Origin: Natribaculum luteum
Lineage (GTDB): Archaea > Halobacteriota > Halobacteria > Halobacteriales > Natrialbaceae
Direction: 5' to 3'
Assembly (NCBI RefSeq): GCF_023008545.1
Contig: NZ_CP095397.1
Location: 1,984,001-2,048,000, forward strand
DNA: 64,000 nt
A program made the translations under genes and the position numbers. This document shows, piece after piece, positions 43,687 to 52,895 of the stretch. Numbering within the stretch: the first letter of the stretch is position 1; every line of letters begins with the position of its first letter. The notes beneath the pieces are model-generated. The model did not search any database. It had not been told where the DNA came from and was given only the letters and a program-made list of their open reading frames with translations.

Positions 43687-45600
43687 ATGTCGGAACCCGA
43701 CGACGTACTTACCGAACTCGCGAGTCTCCCGACCTTCCACCACCCGACGGTCTCGCCGGACGGGTCCGAGGTCGCACTCTACTACGACGTCTCCGGTCGG
43801 AACGAACTCCACCTCCTCGACGCCGAAACCGGCGACCTGCGCCAGGTGAGCGACGGCGAGGTGCCGCGAAACGCCCGGTGGTTCCTGCGGTGGGACGCCG
43901 ACGGCGACCGGGTGTACTTTCACCTGGACGACGACGGCAACGAGCAAAACGACGTCTACGCGATCGACCGCGACGGCGTGGTCGAGTCGGTCGTGGAACT
44001 GGACGGCCAGTCGATCCTCGCCGACGTCCACGAGGAGTTTCTGCTGATCGCCTCGAGTGCGGACGGCCAGATGAACCTCTACCGGCACGACCTCGAGAGC
44101 GACGCGACGACGAAGATCACCGACTACGAGCGGGCCGTGTGGGGCGGGACGATCTCGTCCGACGGCGAGCGGATCGCCTACGTGACCAACGAGTCCGACG
44201 ACTACGAGAATCTAGACGCGTACGTCGCCGACGCCGACGGATCGAACCCCCGGCGTCTCGAGATCGGCGAGACCGGAGCCGAAGTCGCGGCCGCCGACTG
44301 GCACCCGGACGGCGACCGGCTGCTCGTCACGGACAACAGCGAGGACCTCGGCCGCGCCGGGATCTACGACCTCGAGACCGACGAGGTGACCTGGTTCGGC
44401 GACCTCGCTCACGAGGAGCAGGCCGTCCAGTTCCTCCCCGACGGCGACCGCTTCCTCGTCCAGCGGACCCGCCGTGCCGCGGTGGTGCCGGTCGTCTACG
44501 ACGTCGAGACGGGCGACGCGACGGAGTTCGACCTCCCCGAGGGCGTCGCGACGATCCCGGATCACGGCGACGCGGTCCTCTACGACGGTCGCGTGGTCGT
44601 CACACACACCACGCCCGACCGCCGACCCGAGTTGCTCGCCTACGACGTCGAACGCGCGGCCGAGACGGACTCGAAACGTCGAACGGGGACGGCGAGTAGC
44701 GAGCCCGACGGGTACGAGACCCTGGTCGAGGCCGAGTACGGCGACTTAGAGCCCGAGCAGTTCGTCGACGCCGAGTACTTCCGCTTCGAGTCCAGCGGCG
44801 TCACCGGAGCCGAGGCGGCCGTCGACCTGGAGCCCGCGACCGACCTCGAGATCGAGGCGCTGCTCTACGACTCGGGCGAGCGACCGTCGCCGCTCGTGGT
44901 CAACCCCCACGGCGGGCCGCGATCCGCCGACCACCGCGAGTTCGACCTCTACACGCAGTTCCTGCTCACCCGGGGCTACAGCGTCCTGCAGGTGAACTAC
45001 CGCGGCTCGACCGGGCGCGGGCGCTCGTTCGTCCGAGAACTGTACGACGACTGGGGCGGTGCCGAACAGGCCGACGTCGCCCGCGGACTCGAGTACGTCC
45101 TCGAGACGCGAGACTGGGTCGACGAGGATCGCGTCGTCGTCTTCGGTGGCTCCTACGGCGGTTACTCCGCGTACTGGCAACTCGTCCAGTACCCCGACCT
45201 CTACGACGCCGGCATCGCGTGGATCGGTCTCACCGACCTCGGGGAGATGTACGAGACGACGATGCCCCACTTCCGGACGGAACTGATAGAGAAGAACATC
45301 GGCTCGCCCGCGGAGAACCCCGACCTGTTCGAACAGCGCAGTCCGATCACGCACGCCGAGAACCTCGCCGCGCCGCTTTTGATGGTTCACGGCGTCAACG
45401 ACCGCCGCGTGCCGGTTTCGCAGGCCCGACTGTTCCGCGACCGACTCGAGGAACTCGGCTACGAGGCGGGCGAAGACGGCGACTTCGAGTACGCCGAACT
45501 CGGCGAGGAGGGCCACGCATCCTCGGACATCGACCAGAAGATCCGCCTGTTCCGGACCCTCGACGACTTCCTCGAGCGACGTCTGGGAACGCAGGCGTAA
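43687..45600 (+). CDS. Prolyl oligopeptidase-family (S9) serine peptidase
   Basis: A 637-residue cytoplasmic peptidase. Residues 1-370 form a beta propeller with WD40-like repeats (FHHPTVSPDGSEVALYYD, GGTISSDGERIAYVTNE). The C-terminal alpha/beta hydrolase domain has HGGPRSADH, the nucleophile in FGGSYGGYSAYW, the acid in VHGVNDRRVP and the His in GEEGHASS. Such enzymes trim short peptides. Start ATG 43687; the longer frame from 43552 overlaps the divergent promoter. Confidence 0.9.
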   Translation: MSEPDDVLTELASLPTFHHPTVSPDGSEVALYYDVSGRNELHLLDAETGDLRQVSDGEVPRNARWFLRWDADGDRVYFHLDDDGNEQNDVYAIDRDGVVESVVELDGQSILADVHEEFLLIASSADGQMNLYRHDLESDATTKITDYERAVWGGTISSDGERIAYVTNESDDYENLDAYVADADGSNPRRLEIGETGAEVAAADWHPDGDRLLVTDNSEDLGRAGIYDLETDEVTWFGDLAHEEQAVQFLPDGDRFLVQRTRRAAVVPVVYDVETGDATEFDLPEGVATIPDHGDAVLYDGRVVVTHTTPDRRPELLAYDVERAAETDSKRRTGTASSEPDGYETLVEAEYGDLEPEQFVDAEYFRFESSGVTGAEAAVDLEPATDLEIEALLYDSGERPSPLVVNPHGGPRSADHREFDLYTQFLLTRGYSVLQVNYRGSTGRGRSFVRELYDDWGGAEQADVARGLEYVLETRDWVDEDRVVVFGGSYGGYSAYWQLVQYPDLYDAGIAWIGLTDLGEMYETTMPHFRTELIEKNIGSPAENPDLFEQRSPITHAENLAAPLLMVHGVNDRRVPVSQARLFRDRLEELGYEAGEDGDFEYAELGEEGHASSDIDQKIRLFRTLDDFLERRLGTQA

Positions 45601-45742
45601 TCGGACTCCACTCTGGCACCGCTTGGCCCGCCGACCGCGAGCGCAGAGAGCGCGTAATCTGGACGAGACCCACCGAGAATTTCGCTCGGAGTGAGAATCG
45701 GCGGACGAAATACGCCGCTCGAGGACGTTTCGACGGACAGCC

Positions 45743-46759
45743 ATGGGACGGGACCTGCTTCGATCGGTCGTCGGCGGTGCTGGGCTCCTCCTCGGAGCAA
45801 CGGGAGCGGCGTTGTGGCGCTGGAAACGGGGCCGACTCGACGAGTTAGCGGCCGGCAGCGAACTCGTCGCGACGGATCGAGGGGTAATCGAGGTCGCCCG
45901 ACGGGGGTCGGGGTACCCGATCCTCGTTCTCCACGGCGACCCGGGCGGATACGATCAGGGACTCGTGCTGGGCGAGGCGATGTTCGACGAGGACGTCGAA
46001 ATCATCGCCCCGTCTCGTCCGGGGTATCTGCGGACGCCGCTTGGCGACGACCCCACGCCGAGCGACCAGGCGGCCTCGCTCGCCGCACTGCTGGACGAAC
46101 TCCGCGTCGAGGAGGCGCTCGTCGTCGGTCTCTCCGGTGGCGGCCCGTCGGCGCTCCACCTCGCGGCCGAGCATCCCGAGCGGGTCTCGGGTCTGATTCT
46201 CGGGTCGGCCGTTACCACCGAGTTCGACGAGCGAATGTTCGACACGGGAAATCCCGTGATCGACCCCATCCTCACGTCCACACCCGTTCTCGACGTCCAG
46301 TCCGGCGTCGTGGCCGCGCTCCGTCGGACCGTTCCGGACCGCCTCATCGCGTTACTGCACGGGAGCCTGTCGACGCTCGAGGGCGAGGCGTTCGACGAGT
46401 ACGTCGACTTCGTCAGGACGAATCCGGAACACCGGGCCCGGTCGCTCGAGTTCGTTCCGACGATCCTCCCCGTGAGCGCGCGAATCGAGGGGACGCTCAA
46501 CGACGAGCGCTGGTTCCGAGAACTCCCGCTCGTCGACTACGGGACGATTCAGTGCCCCGTTCTCGTGGTCCACGGCGAGTTCGACGCGGCAGTGCCGATC
46601 TCTCACGCCGAATTCGTCGCGGAGACACTGCCGGACGCCGACGTCTGCCGAATCGAGTCCGATCACCTCGCCTGGATCGGTCCCGACGCCGACCGTGCCG
46701 GCCGAGCAGTACAGGAGTTCGCCGAGTCGGTGATCGAACCCGTCGACGAGACGACGTGA
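45743..46759 (+). CDS. Alpha/beta hydrolase with N-terminal membrane segment
   Basis: A 338-residue hydrolase. An N-terminal hydrophobic helix (about 7-24, LLRSVVGGAGLLLGATGAAL) suggests membrane attachment. The core has VLHGDPGGYDQG, the nucleophile S131 in GLSGGGPSA, the acid in HGEFDAAVP and a candidate His in IESDHLAWIG. Substrate unknown. The stop codon lies in a (GTGAC)n microsatellite, which could alter the C-terminus by slippage. Confidence 0.85.
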   Translation: MGRDLLRSVVGGAGLLLGATGAALWRWKRGRLDELAAGSELVATDRGVIEVARRGSGYPILVLHGDPGGYDQGLVLGEAMFDEDVEIIAPSRPGYLRTPLGDDPTPSDQAASLAALLDELRVEEALVVGLSGGGPSALHLAAEHPERVSGLILGSAVTTEFDERMFDTGNPVIDPILTSTPVLDVQSGVVAALRRTVPDRLIALLHGSLSTLEGEAFDEYVDFVRTNPEHRARSLEFVPTILPVSARIEGTLNDERWFRELPLVDYGTIQCPVLVVHGEFDAAVPISHAEFVAETLPDADVCRIESDHLAWIGPDADRAGRAVQEFAESVIEPVDETT

Positions 46760-46780
46760 CGTGACGTGACGTGACGTGAC
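46756..46780. repeat. (GTGAC)5 microsatellite
   Basis: Five perfect copies of GTGAC start just before the hydrolase stop codon (TGA 46757-46759). Slippage by one unit would keep the stop, because the stop is in the first unit. Confidence 0.85.
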
Positions 46781-46870
46781 GAGTGCGTAGTTCGGCGCGT
46801 CGCCGAGTCACTCGAGGTTGCCAGCGCCGTCGTCCGAAAGTATACGTGCTACCGCTACGAGTACCGGCGT

Positions 46871-47209
46871 ATGGAACGCGTGTCACTCACGGACGTAGAA
46901 ACTGCCGAGGCGGCCGACGGCGTCCACCTGGCGCTCATGGCCGGGACCGACTCGATGAACGTCCAGCACTTCGAGATCGAACCGGGCGCGGTCGTCGAAG
47001 AGCACAGTCACCCACACGAGCAGACGGGGATCGTCTACGAGGGAGAACTGACCTTCCTGACCGACGGCGAGGAGATCGTCTGCGGACCCGGCGACAGCTA
47101 CGGCATCCCCGGAGACCAGCCCCACGCCGCCGAGAATCGCGGCGACGAGACGGTACGCGGCGTCGACATCTTCAGCCCGCCGCGGGAGAACCCGAGCTGG
47201 CAGGATTAA
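46871..47209 (+). CDS. Cupin-domain protein
   Basis: A 112-residue single-cupin protein. Motif 1 is HSHPHEQTGIVYEGELTF with metal His and Glu; motif 2 is GDSYGIPGDQPHAAEN. Small stand-alone cupins may be isomerases, dioxygenases or sugar-binding regulators; no specific function is visible. Its stop overlaps the stop of the convergent regulator gene. Confidence 0.87.
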   Translation: MERVSLTDVETAEAADGVHLALMAGTDSMNVQHFEIEPGAVVEEHSHPHEQTGIVYEGELTFLTDGEEIVCGPGDSYGIPGDQPHAAENRGDETVRGVDIFSPPRENPSWQD

Positions 47210-47589
47210 CTGTACTCTTCCAGCGCGTCCCACTCGCGGCGCATTAGCTCGCGGACGCCCTCCGCGAGTATCCCCTCCCCGAGCGACGTCGCCCGGTAGT
47301 ACGAGTAGAGGCCGTCGGCGTCGGGCTCTTTGCGCTTTCTGTTCTCGACGAGGCCGACGTCGACGAGTTCGTCGAGGTGGTAGTGTAGCGCGTTCGAGCG
47401 AACGCCGAGGGCGTCCCGCAGTTCGCTCGCGCTCTGTGGCCCCGCTTCGACGAGCGCGTTGAGGACGCGAAAGCGCGTCTCGTTGCCGATCGCCCGCTGC
47501 ATCTCGAGGTACTCCTCGAGTGAGAGGACGCTGTGTTCGGGCAGCAGGTCCTCGCCGAACCGCCGGGCCGTTCGCTCGGACTCCGCCAT
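47206..47589 (-). CDS. ArsR-type winged-helix transcription regulator
   Basis: A 127-residue protein from ATG 47589; in-frame ATGs at 47610 and 47616 could add seven or nine residues, and the promoter position (TATATAAAA at 47655-47663) makes the longer forms possible. The winged helix covers about residues 30-100: IGNETRFRVLNALVEAGPQ, then the recognition segment VRSNALHYHLDELVDVGLV. It is divergent from the DUF7509-like gene at 47686 and shares its promoter region, so it may control it. Confidence 0.82.
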   Translation of the reverse strand: MAESERTARRFGEDLLPEHSVLSLEEYLEMQRAIGNETRFRVLNALVEAGPQSASELRDALGVRSNALHYHLDELVDVGLVENRKRKEPDADGLYSYYRATSLGEGILAEGVRELMRREWDALEEYS

Positions 47590-47654
47590 GTCTCTCCGTC
47601 GGTTCTCCATTCGCATAAGCGTTCGCTGAGTCAGCAATCGCTGACAGCACGCCA

Positions 47655-47663
47655 TTTTATATA
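47655..47663. promoter_or_regulatory. Shared TATA element between divergent genes
   Basis: TTTTATATA lies 22 bases before ATG 47686 on the plus strand, fitting a leaderless start. On the minus strand the same bases read TATATAAAA and lie 39-66 bases before the regulator starts. A GGTG-AGCA-CACC inverted repeat sits at 47670-47681, between the TATA and the plus start. Confidence 0.5.
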
Positions 47664-47685
47664 GTGTGGGTGAGCACACCTCGCC

Positions 47686-48324
47686 ATGCGCGATCGGTTG
47701 CTCGACGAACTCGGCGACCTCCCCCACTCCCGATTTCTCGTCTACCTGATGGGCCCGTACAAGGCATTCGACGTCGAACGCGCCCTCGAGACCGCCGCGC
47801 CCGAGTCGATCCCCGCGTCGGTCGACTTCGGGACGCTCGTCGGGTCCGACCACGCCGATCTCGAGCGCGACGAGGCCGCGCTGGATCTCGTGCTCTCGGT
47901 TCGTGACCGCCTCCGGGCGACGGCGGGCGTCAACGCCTTCCTCGCGATCGACGTCGACGTCCCCCTGGCGGAGATGGACGCCGCCACACAGAGCATCGCC
48001 TTCGCGCGGGCGAGCAACGCCGTGGTGTACGTCGTCCCGGCGATGGGCGACAACCTGGGCGTCGGCATCGAGGTCGGCTCGGTCCTCGAGGCGCTGTACG
48101 CCGACGACGAACCCGAACACCGCCGGGAGCGCGTGCTGTTCGTCCACGAGTCCGGCGTCCGGAGCGCGATGATCGCCGCCGTCCGCGACCGCTGGGAGGC
48201 GCGAATCTACGCCTACGAGGACGTCGACGACCTCGAGCGGCAGGTCCGGCTGTTCGTCCGGGACCTGATGCGCAAGGAACGAACCGGGGAGCTCCCGCGA
48301 CCGGACGGCGCGGATCGCCGATAG
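47686..48324 (+). CDS. DUF7509-like protein with deoxyribosyltransferase-like fold
   Basis: A 212-residue protein. RFLVYLMGPYKAFDV near residue 18 matches the phosphate-site pattern of nucleoside 2-deoxyribosyltransferases, and IAFARASNAVVYVVPAMGD followed by NLGVGIEVGSVLE matches the late Asp and Glu-Gly motif of the same superfamily. I recall the family as haloarchaeal DUF7509. The activity is unknown; nucleotide hydrolysis or signalling is possible. It is leaderless and divergent from an ArsR-type regulator. Confidence 0.75.
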   Translation: MRDRLLDELGDLPHSRFLVYLMGPYKAFDVERALETAAPESIPASVDFGTLVGSDHADLERDEAALDLVLSVRDRLRATAGVNAFLAIDVDVPLAEMDAATQSIAFARASNAVVYVVPAMGDNLGVGIEVGSVLEALYADDEPEHRRERVLFVHESGVRSAMIAAVRDRWEARIYAYEDVDDLERQVRLFVRDLMRKERTGELPRPDGADRR

Positions 48325-48420
48325 TCCCTTCGCGCTGCGTCGGACATCACGAGGGTCGCACCGCCCGAATTCTCGTCAACGTTTATGCGGACGCTCGGTG
48401 TGTGCTCTACCGTGGCAATC

Positions 48421-49467
48421 ATGGTAGGAGACAACACATTACAACGGATGTACGAGGAGATGGTGACGGCGCGCCACTACGAGGAACGGCTGCAAGAGGA
48501 GTATCTCGAGGGGAAACAGCCGGCGTTCGACATCTCGGCGGGGCCGATCCCCGGCGAACTCCACCTCGCGGCGGGCCACGAGGCGTCGGCGGCGGGCGTC
48601 TGTGCCCACCTCCGGGACGACGACACCGTCACCGCGCCACACCGACCGCACCACGTCGCGATCTCGAAGGGGGTCGACCTAGAGCGGATGACGGCCGAGA
48701 TATTCGGCCGGGAGACGGGCCTGAGCAAGGGGAAGGGAGGTCACATGCACCTCTACGATCCGGACGTGAACTTCGCCTGCAGCGGGATCATTGCCCAGGG
48801 GGTCCCGCCCGCCGTCGGTGCGGCGCTGGCGGCGAAAAAGCGCAACACTGACGACGTCGCCGTGGCCTTCCTCGGCGAGGGTGCGATCGACCAGGGGGCC
48901 TTTCTCGAGTCGCTGAACCTCGCGGGGGTCCACGACCTGCCCGTCGTCTTCGTCGTCGAGGACAACGACTGGGCGATCAGCATGCCCAAAGAGCGCGTGA
49001 CCGACGTCGCCGACGGCTCCCAGCGAGCCGACGGCTTCGACGTCCACCGCGAGCGCGTCGACGTCGACGACGCCGTCGCCATCTACGAGGCCGCCGGCGA
49101 GGCCGTGGGCCGTGCCCGAGACGGGAACGGCCCGACGGTACTCGAGGTGCAGGTCCACCGCCGGATGGGCCACTTCATGGGCGACCCCGAGGCCTACCGT
49201 CCCGACGAGGACGTCGAACTGGCCAGAGAGCGCGACTCGATCGAACGGATGGAGGGCCACCTCGAGGAGCACGGCTTCACCGGGGACGACATCGCGGAGA
49301 TCCGCGAGCGCGCCCACGAGCGCGTCGAGGAGGCGATCGAGTGGGCCAAAGACCAGCCCCAGCCCGACCCCGAGGAGGCCTACGAGGACGTCTTCACGGA
49401 CGAACTCGAGAACTGGCCCGAACGCCGGGATCGGGAACTCGCCGCGGCCGACGGAGGTGAGGAGTGA
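48421..49467 (+). CDS. 2-oxoacid (acetoin/pyruvate-type) dehydrogenase E1 alpha subunit
   Basis: A 348-residue thiamine-diphosphate subunit from ATG 48421. The TPP-binding motif is GEGAIDQGAFLESLN near residue 158 (GDG replaced by GEG), with GGHMHLYDPD near 113 as in acetoin dehydrogenases. With E1beta it decarboxylates a 2-oxoacid and transfers the acyl group to a lipoyl carrier. It overlaps E1beta by one base. The substrate cannot be read. Confidence 0.9.
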   Translation: MVGDNTLQRMYEEMVTARHYEERLQEEYLEGKQPAFDISAGPIPGELHLAAGHEASAAGVCAHLRDDDTVTAPHRPHHVAISKGVDLERMTAEIFGRETGLSKGKGGHMHLYDPDVNFACSGIIAQGVPPAVGAALAAKKRNTDDVAVAFLGEGAIDQGAFLESLNLAGVHDLPVVFVVEDNDWAISMPKERVTDVADGSQRADGFDVHRERVDVDDAVAIYEAAGEAVGRARDGNGPTVLEVQVHRRMGHFMGDPEAYRPDEDVELARERDSIERMEGHLEEHGFTGDDIAEIRERAHERVEEAIEWAKDQPQPDPEEAYEDVFTDELENWPERRDRELAAADGGEE

Positions 49468-50501
49468 TGGCGCAGGTCGAAGAGCCTGGCCCGGAGGCGA
49501 CAGACCGCGAACTCACGATGAGTCGAGCGATGGTCGAGGCCATCGCGACGGAGATGCGCGAAGACGAGGAGGTCTTCGTGATGGGCGAGGACGTCGCCGA
49601 CTACGGCGGCATCTTCGACTCGACGGAGGGGCTGCTCGAGGAGTTTGGCTACGATCGGATCATGGACGTCCCCATCTCGGAGACGAGTTTCATCGGCGCG
49701 GGCGTCGGCGCGGCCATGCAGGGGATGCGTCCCATCGTCGAACTGATGTTCGCCGACTTCTTCGGCGTCGCGATGGACCAGATCTACAACAACATGGCGA
49801 AAAACGCCTACATGTCCGGGGGTTCGGTGTCGGTCCCGATGGTCCTCATGACGGCCGTCGGCGGCACCTACAACGACGCCGCCCAGCACTCCCAGACGCT
49901 CTACGGGACGTTCGCCCACCTCCCCGGCATGAAGGTCGTCGTCCCCTCGACGGCCTACGACGCCAAGGGGCTGATGCACGCCGCCATCCGCGACGACGAC
50001 CCCGTCGTCTACATGTTCCACAAGCGCCTGATGGGCCTGGCGTGGATGCCCGCCCCCGAGGGGCCCAAAACTGGCGTCCCCGAGGACGACTACGAGATCC
50101 CGTTCGGCGAGGCCGACGTCAAACGCGAGGGCGACGACGTCACGGTCGTCACGCTCGGCCTGCACGTCCACCGCGCGCTCGAGGCCGCTGCCAATCTCGC
50201 CGACGACGGTATCGAGACAGAGGTGATCGACCTCCGGACGCTCGTTCCCCTCGATACGGAGACGGTGCTCGAGTCTGTCCGCAAGACGGGCAACCTGGTG
50301 GTCGTCGACGAGGACTACCACTCTTACGGCGTCAGCGGCGAACTGATCGCCCGGGCTACGGAGGGAGCACTCGACGACCTCGAGGCCGTTTCCCGCGTCA
50401 CGATGCCAGACACGCCGATCCCGTACGCACGCCCGCTCGAGAACGAAGTCCTGCCTGACGCCGACGACATCGCGGCGGCGATCCGATCGGTGGGGGAATG
50501 A
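49467..50501 (+). CDS. 2-oxoacid dehydrogenase E1 beta subunit
   Basis: A 344-residue partner of the E1alpha gene. The start ATG 49467 overlaps the E1alpha stop (TGATG); GTG 49464 is less likely. Typical segments are VMGEDVADYGG, MQGMRPIVELMFADF, the potassium/TPP loop region and the C-terminal transketolase domain with IDLRTLVPLD. It overlaps the lipoyl gene by four bases, so all three genes form one operon. Confidence 0.93.
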   Translation: MAQVEEPGPEATDRELTMSRAMVEAIATEMREDEEVFVMGEDVADYGGIFDSTEGLLEEFGYDRIMDVPISETSFIGAGVGAAMQGMRPIVELMFADFFGVAMDQIYNNMAKNAYMSGGSVSVPMVLMTAVGGTYNDAAQHSQTLYGTFAHLPGMKVVVPSTAYDAKGLMHAAIRDDDPVVYMFHKRLMGLAWMPAPEGPKTGVPEDDYEIPFGEADVKREGDDVTVVTLGLHVHRALEAAANLADDGIETEVIDLRTLVPLDTETVLESVRKTGNLVVVDEDYHSYGVSGELIARATEGALDDLEAVSRVTMPDTPIPYARPLENEVLPDADDIAAAIRSVGE

Positions 50502-50749
50502 TCGAGGTCGATTCCGCGGCCGTCTGGCCCGAGGACGCCGACGACGTCGACGAGGGCGTCGTCGCGAACTGGTTCGTCCGCGAGGGCGGGCAGGTCGACG
50601 AGGACGAGACGATCTGTGAGATCCAGGTCGAGAAGGTGAGCGTGGACGTACCCGCCCTGGCCGCCGGCACGCTGACCGAGGTGCTCGTCGGCGAGAACGA
50701 GGAGTTCCGACGTGGGGACCCCCTCGCACGGATCGAGCCGTCGGAGTGA
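50498..50749 (+). CDS. Stand-alone lipoyl-domain carrier protein
   Basis: An 83-residue protein consisting only of a biotinyl/lipoyl domain. The modified Lys lies in EIQVEKVSVDVPA near residue 46. The usual E2 peripheral-subunit and catalytic domains are absent. It starts inside the E1beta stop region (ATGA overlap). It probably receives the acyl group from this E1; the acyltransferase and E3 must be encoded elsewhere. Confidence 0.88.
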   Translation: MIEVDSAAVWPEDADDVDEGVVANWFVREGGQVDEDETICEIQVEKVSVDVPALAAGTLTEVLVGENEEFRRGDPLARIEPSE

Positions 50750-50786
50750 GCGGTTCCGTCGCCGGGACGGTATCTCTGGCCCACTC

Positions 50787-52847
50787 TCAGAAGACGAGCG
50801 ATGCGGCGGTCGAGAGCGCCGCGACGAGGAGCCCCAGGCCGATCAGTGCGGCGAGGATCAGGAGCCAGCCGATCACGACGTCGACCGCGTACGTCACGCC
50901 CCGCCACAGGAGCCGGCCGGCGACCGAGAGCGGTCCGGAGACGGGCGCGAGCAGTCTCGCGCCGAGTATCAGGACGAGGCCGACGCCGACCAGGAGCGTG
51001 TCCCCGAGGCTGGCCGCGACGGCTCCGACTCGTGACCGCCGCAGTCGCGCCCGCACGCCGGCACCCAGAGCCGCGCTGCGGACGTCCTCGTCGGGATCGA
51101 CCCGACCGGCGTCCTCGAGTGCACGCCTCGCTGCCGGCGTGTCGATGACCCCGAGCGACTGCGCCGCACGGGACCGGACCCGACTCGAGTCGTCGTCGAC
51201 GAGTGCGGCGGCCAGCGCGTCGACGCCGCGTTCGTCCTCGATGGCACCGAGCGCGGTGGCGGCGGCCGTGCGGACGCGCTCGGCCTCGTCGTCGCGGAGA
51301 ACCCGGGCGAGTGCCCCCGTCGCGTCCGGGTCGCCGATCCGGCCGAGCGCGGCCGCCGCCGTCTCCCGACAGCGCTCGTCGTCGCGCTCGAGCAGGTCGA
51401 TCAGCGGCACGACCGCAGGGATCGCCCCGTGCATTCCCAGGGCGTCGGCGATTCGGGCGACGACGAGGGGGGCACGTTCGTCCGCGAGACGCTCGAGGAG
51501 GGCGGCGACGACCGCGTCGTCGCGCTCGCCGCCGAAGTCGTCGATCGTCCCGCCGGCCCGTCGATCGAGCGGGCTCACGCCGAGCCGTCGCCACGAGATC
51601 CCCACGTGGCCGAGCGCGAACGCCGCCTGTGCCCGGACGCGCTCGTTCGGGTCGTCCAGGCACTCGAGCAACGACGGGACGTCGTCGGCCGTGCCGGTTA
51701 GCGCGAGCATCGCCACGTCGTCCGGTTCGCGCTCGCCGGGACCGGCGTCGGCGACGGCCCGCCGTGCCCGCCGACGCGCGCGCAGCCGGGTGATCGTATC
51801 GACGTAGGCGAACCGGCCGACGTAGGACCGCAGTCGGTTCGTCAGCAGGGCCAGCACGATCCCCTCGAACCCGCGCGCGAACTTCAGCTCGTGACCCAGC
51901 ATCTCGACGGCCCGGCCCGGCTCGAGCAGCTCCAGCGCCCAGTGGGCCACCTGCACCGTCCACTCGTCGCCGTCACCCGCCGCCCGATCGAGCATCCGAC
52001 ACAGGGGTTCGACGGCTCGCTGGTTTCCGTCGGCGATCAACGACAGCGCCGCCTCCCGGCGTACGTACGCGTACTCGTCGTCGACGAGCTCGAGCAGGCG
52101 CGAGACGAGGCCGTCGACCTCTTCGAATCGGTTTCGTGGGGTGGGCTCGAGTCGGTCAGTTCCGTCGATCCGATCGTCGAGGAGCACCCGGCCCGCCTCG
52201 TCGGCGGCGTCGCGTCGAACGTATGGGTCGGGATCCGTGAGCGTCGCCTCGGAGACGAGGGCGTGATCCGAGACGACCTGGTCGTAGTGCTCGAGCTGAC
52301 CGATCTCGTCCGCGACCGCGTCCGACTCCTCCTGGCGCTCCCGGACGGCCCGGAGCGCCGCAGACTCGGTTACCCGCTGGAGCGGCGCGGCGAGTGCATC
52401 GACGGTCTCCCGGTCGTCGGCGGCGAGGGCGTCCTCGAGCCGATCGAGGAGCTGCTCGGTCGCCGTGGCGCTCGACGGTCCGTCGAGACGACTCAGTCCC
52501 TCGCGGGCTGCGTCGGCGATCACGTCGTCCTCCAGGGCAGTGAGGAGTGGCGGAACGGCTTCCGTCACCCCGATCGTTCCGAGCGCCCGCGTCGCGGCGG
52601 CCCGGACCTCGTCGTCCCCGTCGGATTCGGCGGCGATGGACAGGGAGCCGATCGCCCCGTCGAGCTCGAGGTCGGCACACGCCTCGATCGCCGCCAGCCG
52701 AACCGTCCGGTTCTCGTCGAGGACCGCGTCGGCGATCGCGGAGCCGGCCTCCTCGCCAGCCGTCTCGGCGAGCGCACGGACCGCTCGCGACCGCTCCTCG
52801 GGCGTTCCGCGGCGGAGGCGGGTTCGAAGTGCGTCGACGTCCGTCAT
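50787..52847 (-). CDS. Large HEAT-repeat protein with C-terminal membrane anchor
   Basis: A 686-residue protein made mostly of HEAT/PBS-lyase-like repeats of about 31 residues (for example AAIEACADLELDGAIGSL, AAATRALGTIGVTEAVPPLL, AAAALGRIGDPDATGALARV, AAATALGAIEDERGVDALAA). The last 90 residues hold two hydrophobic helices (TLLVGVGLVLILGARLLAPV and VIGWLLILAALIGLGLLVAA) that anchor it. It likely scaffolds other proteins at the membrane; targets unknown. Confidence 0.85.
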   Translation of the reverse strand: MTDVDALRTRLRRGTPEERSRAVRALAETAGEEAGSAIADAVLDENRTVRLAAIEACADLELDGAIGSLSIAAESDGDDEVRAAATRALGTIGVTEAVPPLLTALEDDVIADAAREGLSRLDGPSSATATEQLLDRLEDALAADDRETVDALAAPLQRVTESAALRAVRERQEESDAVADEIGQLEHYDQVVSDHALVSEATLTDPDPYVRRDAADEAGRVLLDDRIDGTDRLEPTPRNRFEEVDGLVSRLLELVDDEYAYVRREAALSLIADGNQRAVEPLCRMLDRAAGDGDEWTVQVAHWALELLEPGRAVEMLGHELKFARGFEGIVLALLTNRLRSYVGRFAYVDTITRLRARRRARRAVADAGPGEREPDDVAMLALTGTADDVPSLLECLDDPNERVRAQAAFALGHVGISWRRLGVSPLDRRAGGTIDDFGGERDDAVVAALLERLADERAPLVVARIADALGMHGAIPAVVPLIDLLERDDERCRETAAAALGRIGDPDATGALARVLRDDEAERVRTAAATALGAIEDERGVDALAAALVDDDSSRVRSRAAQSLGVIDTPAARRALEDAGRVDPDEDVRSAALGAGVRARLRRSRVGAVAASLGDTLLVGVGLVLILGARLLAPVSGPLSVAGRLLWRGVTYAVDVVIGWLLILAALIGLGLLVAALSTAASLVF

Positions 52848-52895
52848 CGCTCTACAACGGTGAGTTGATTTGAATTTTCACTGGTTGCACATAAA

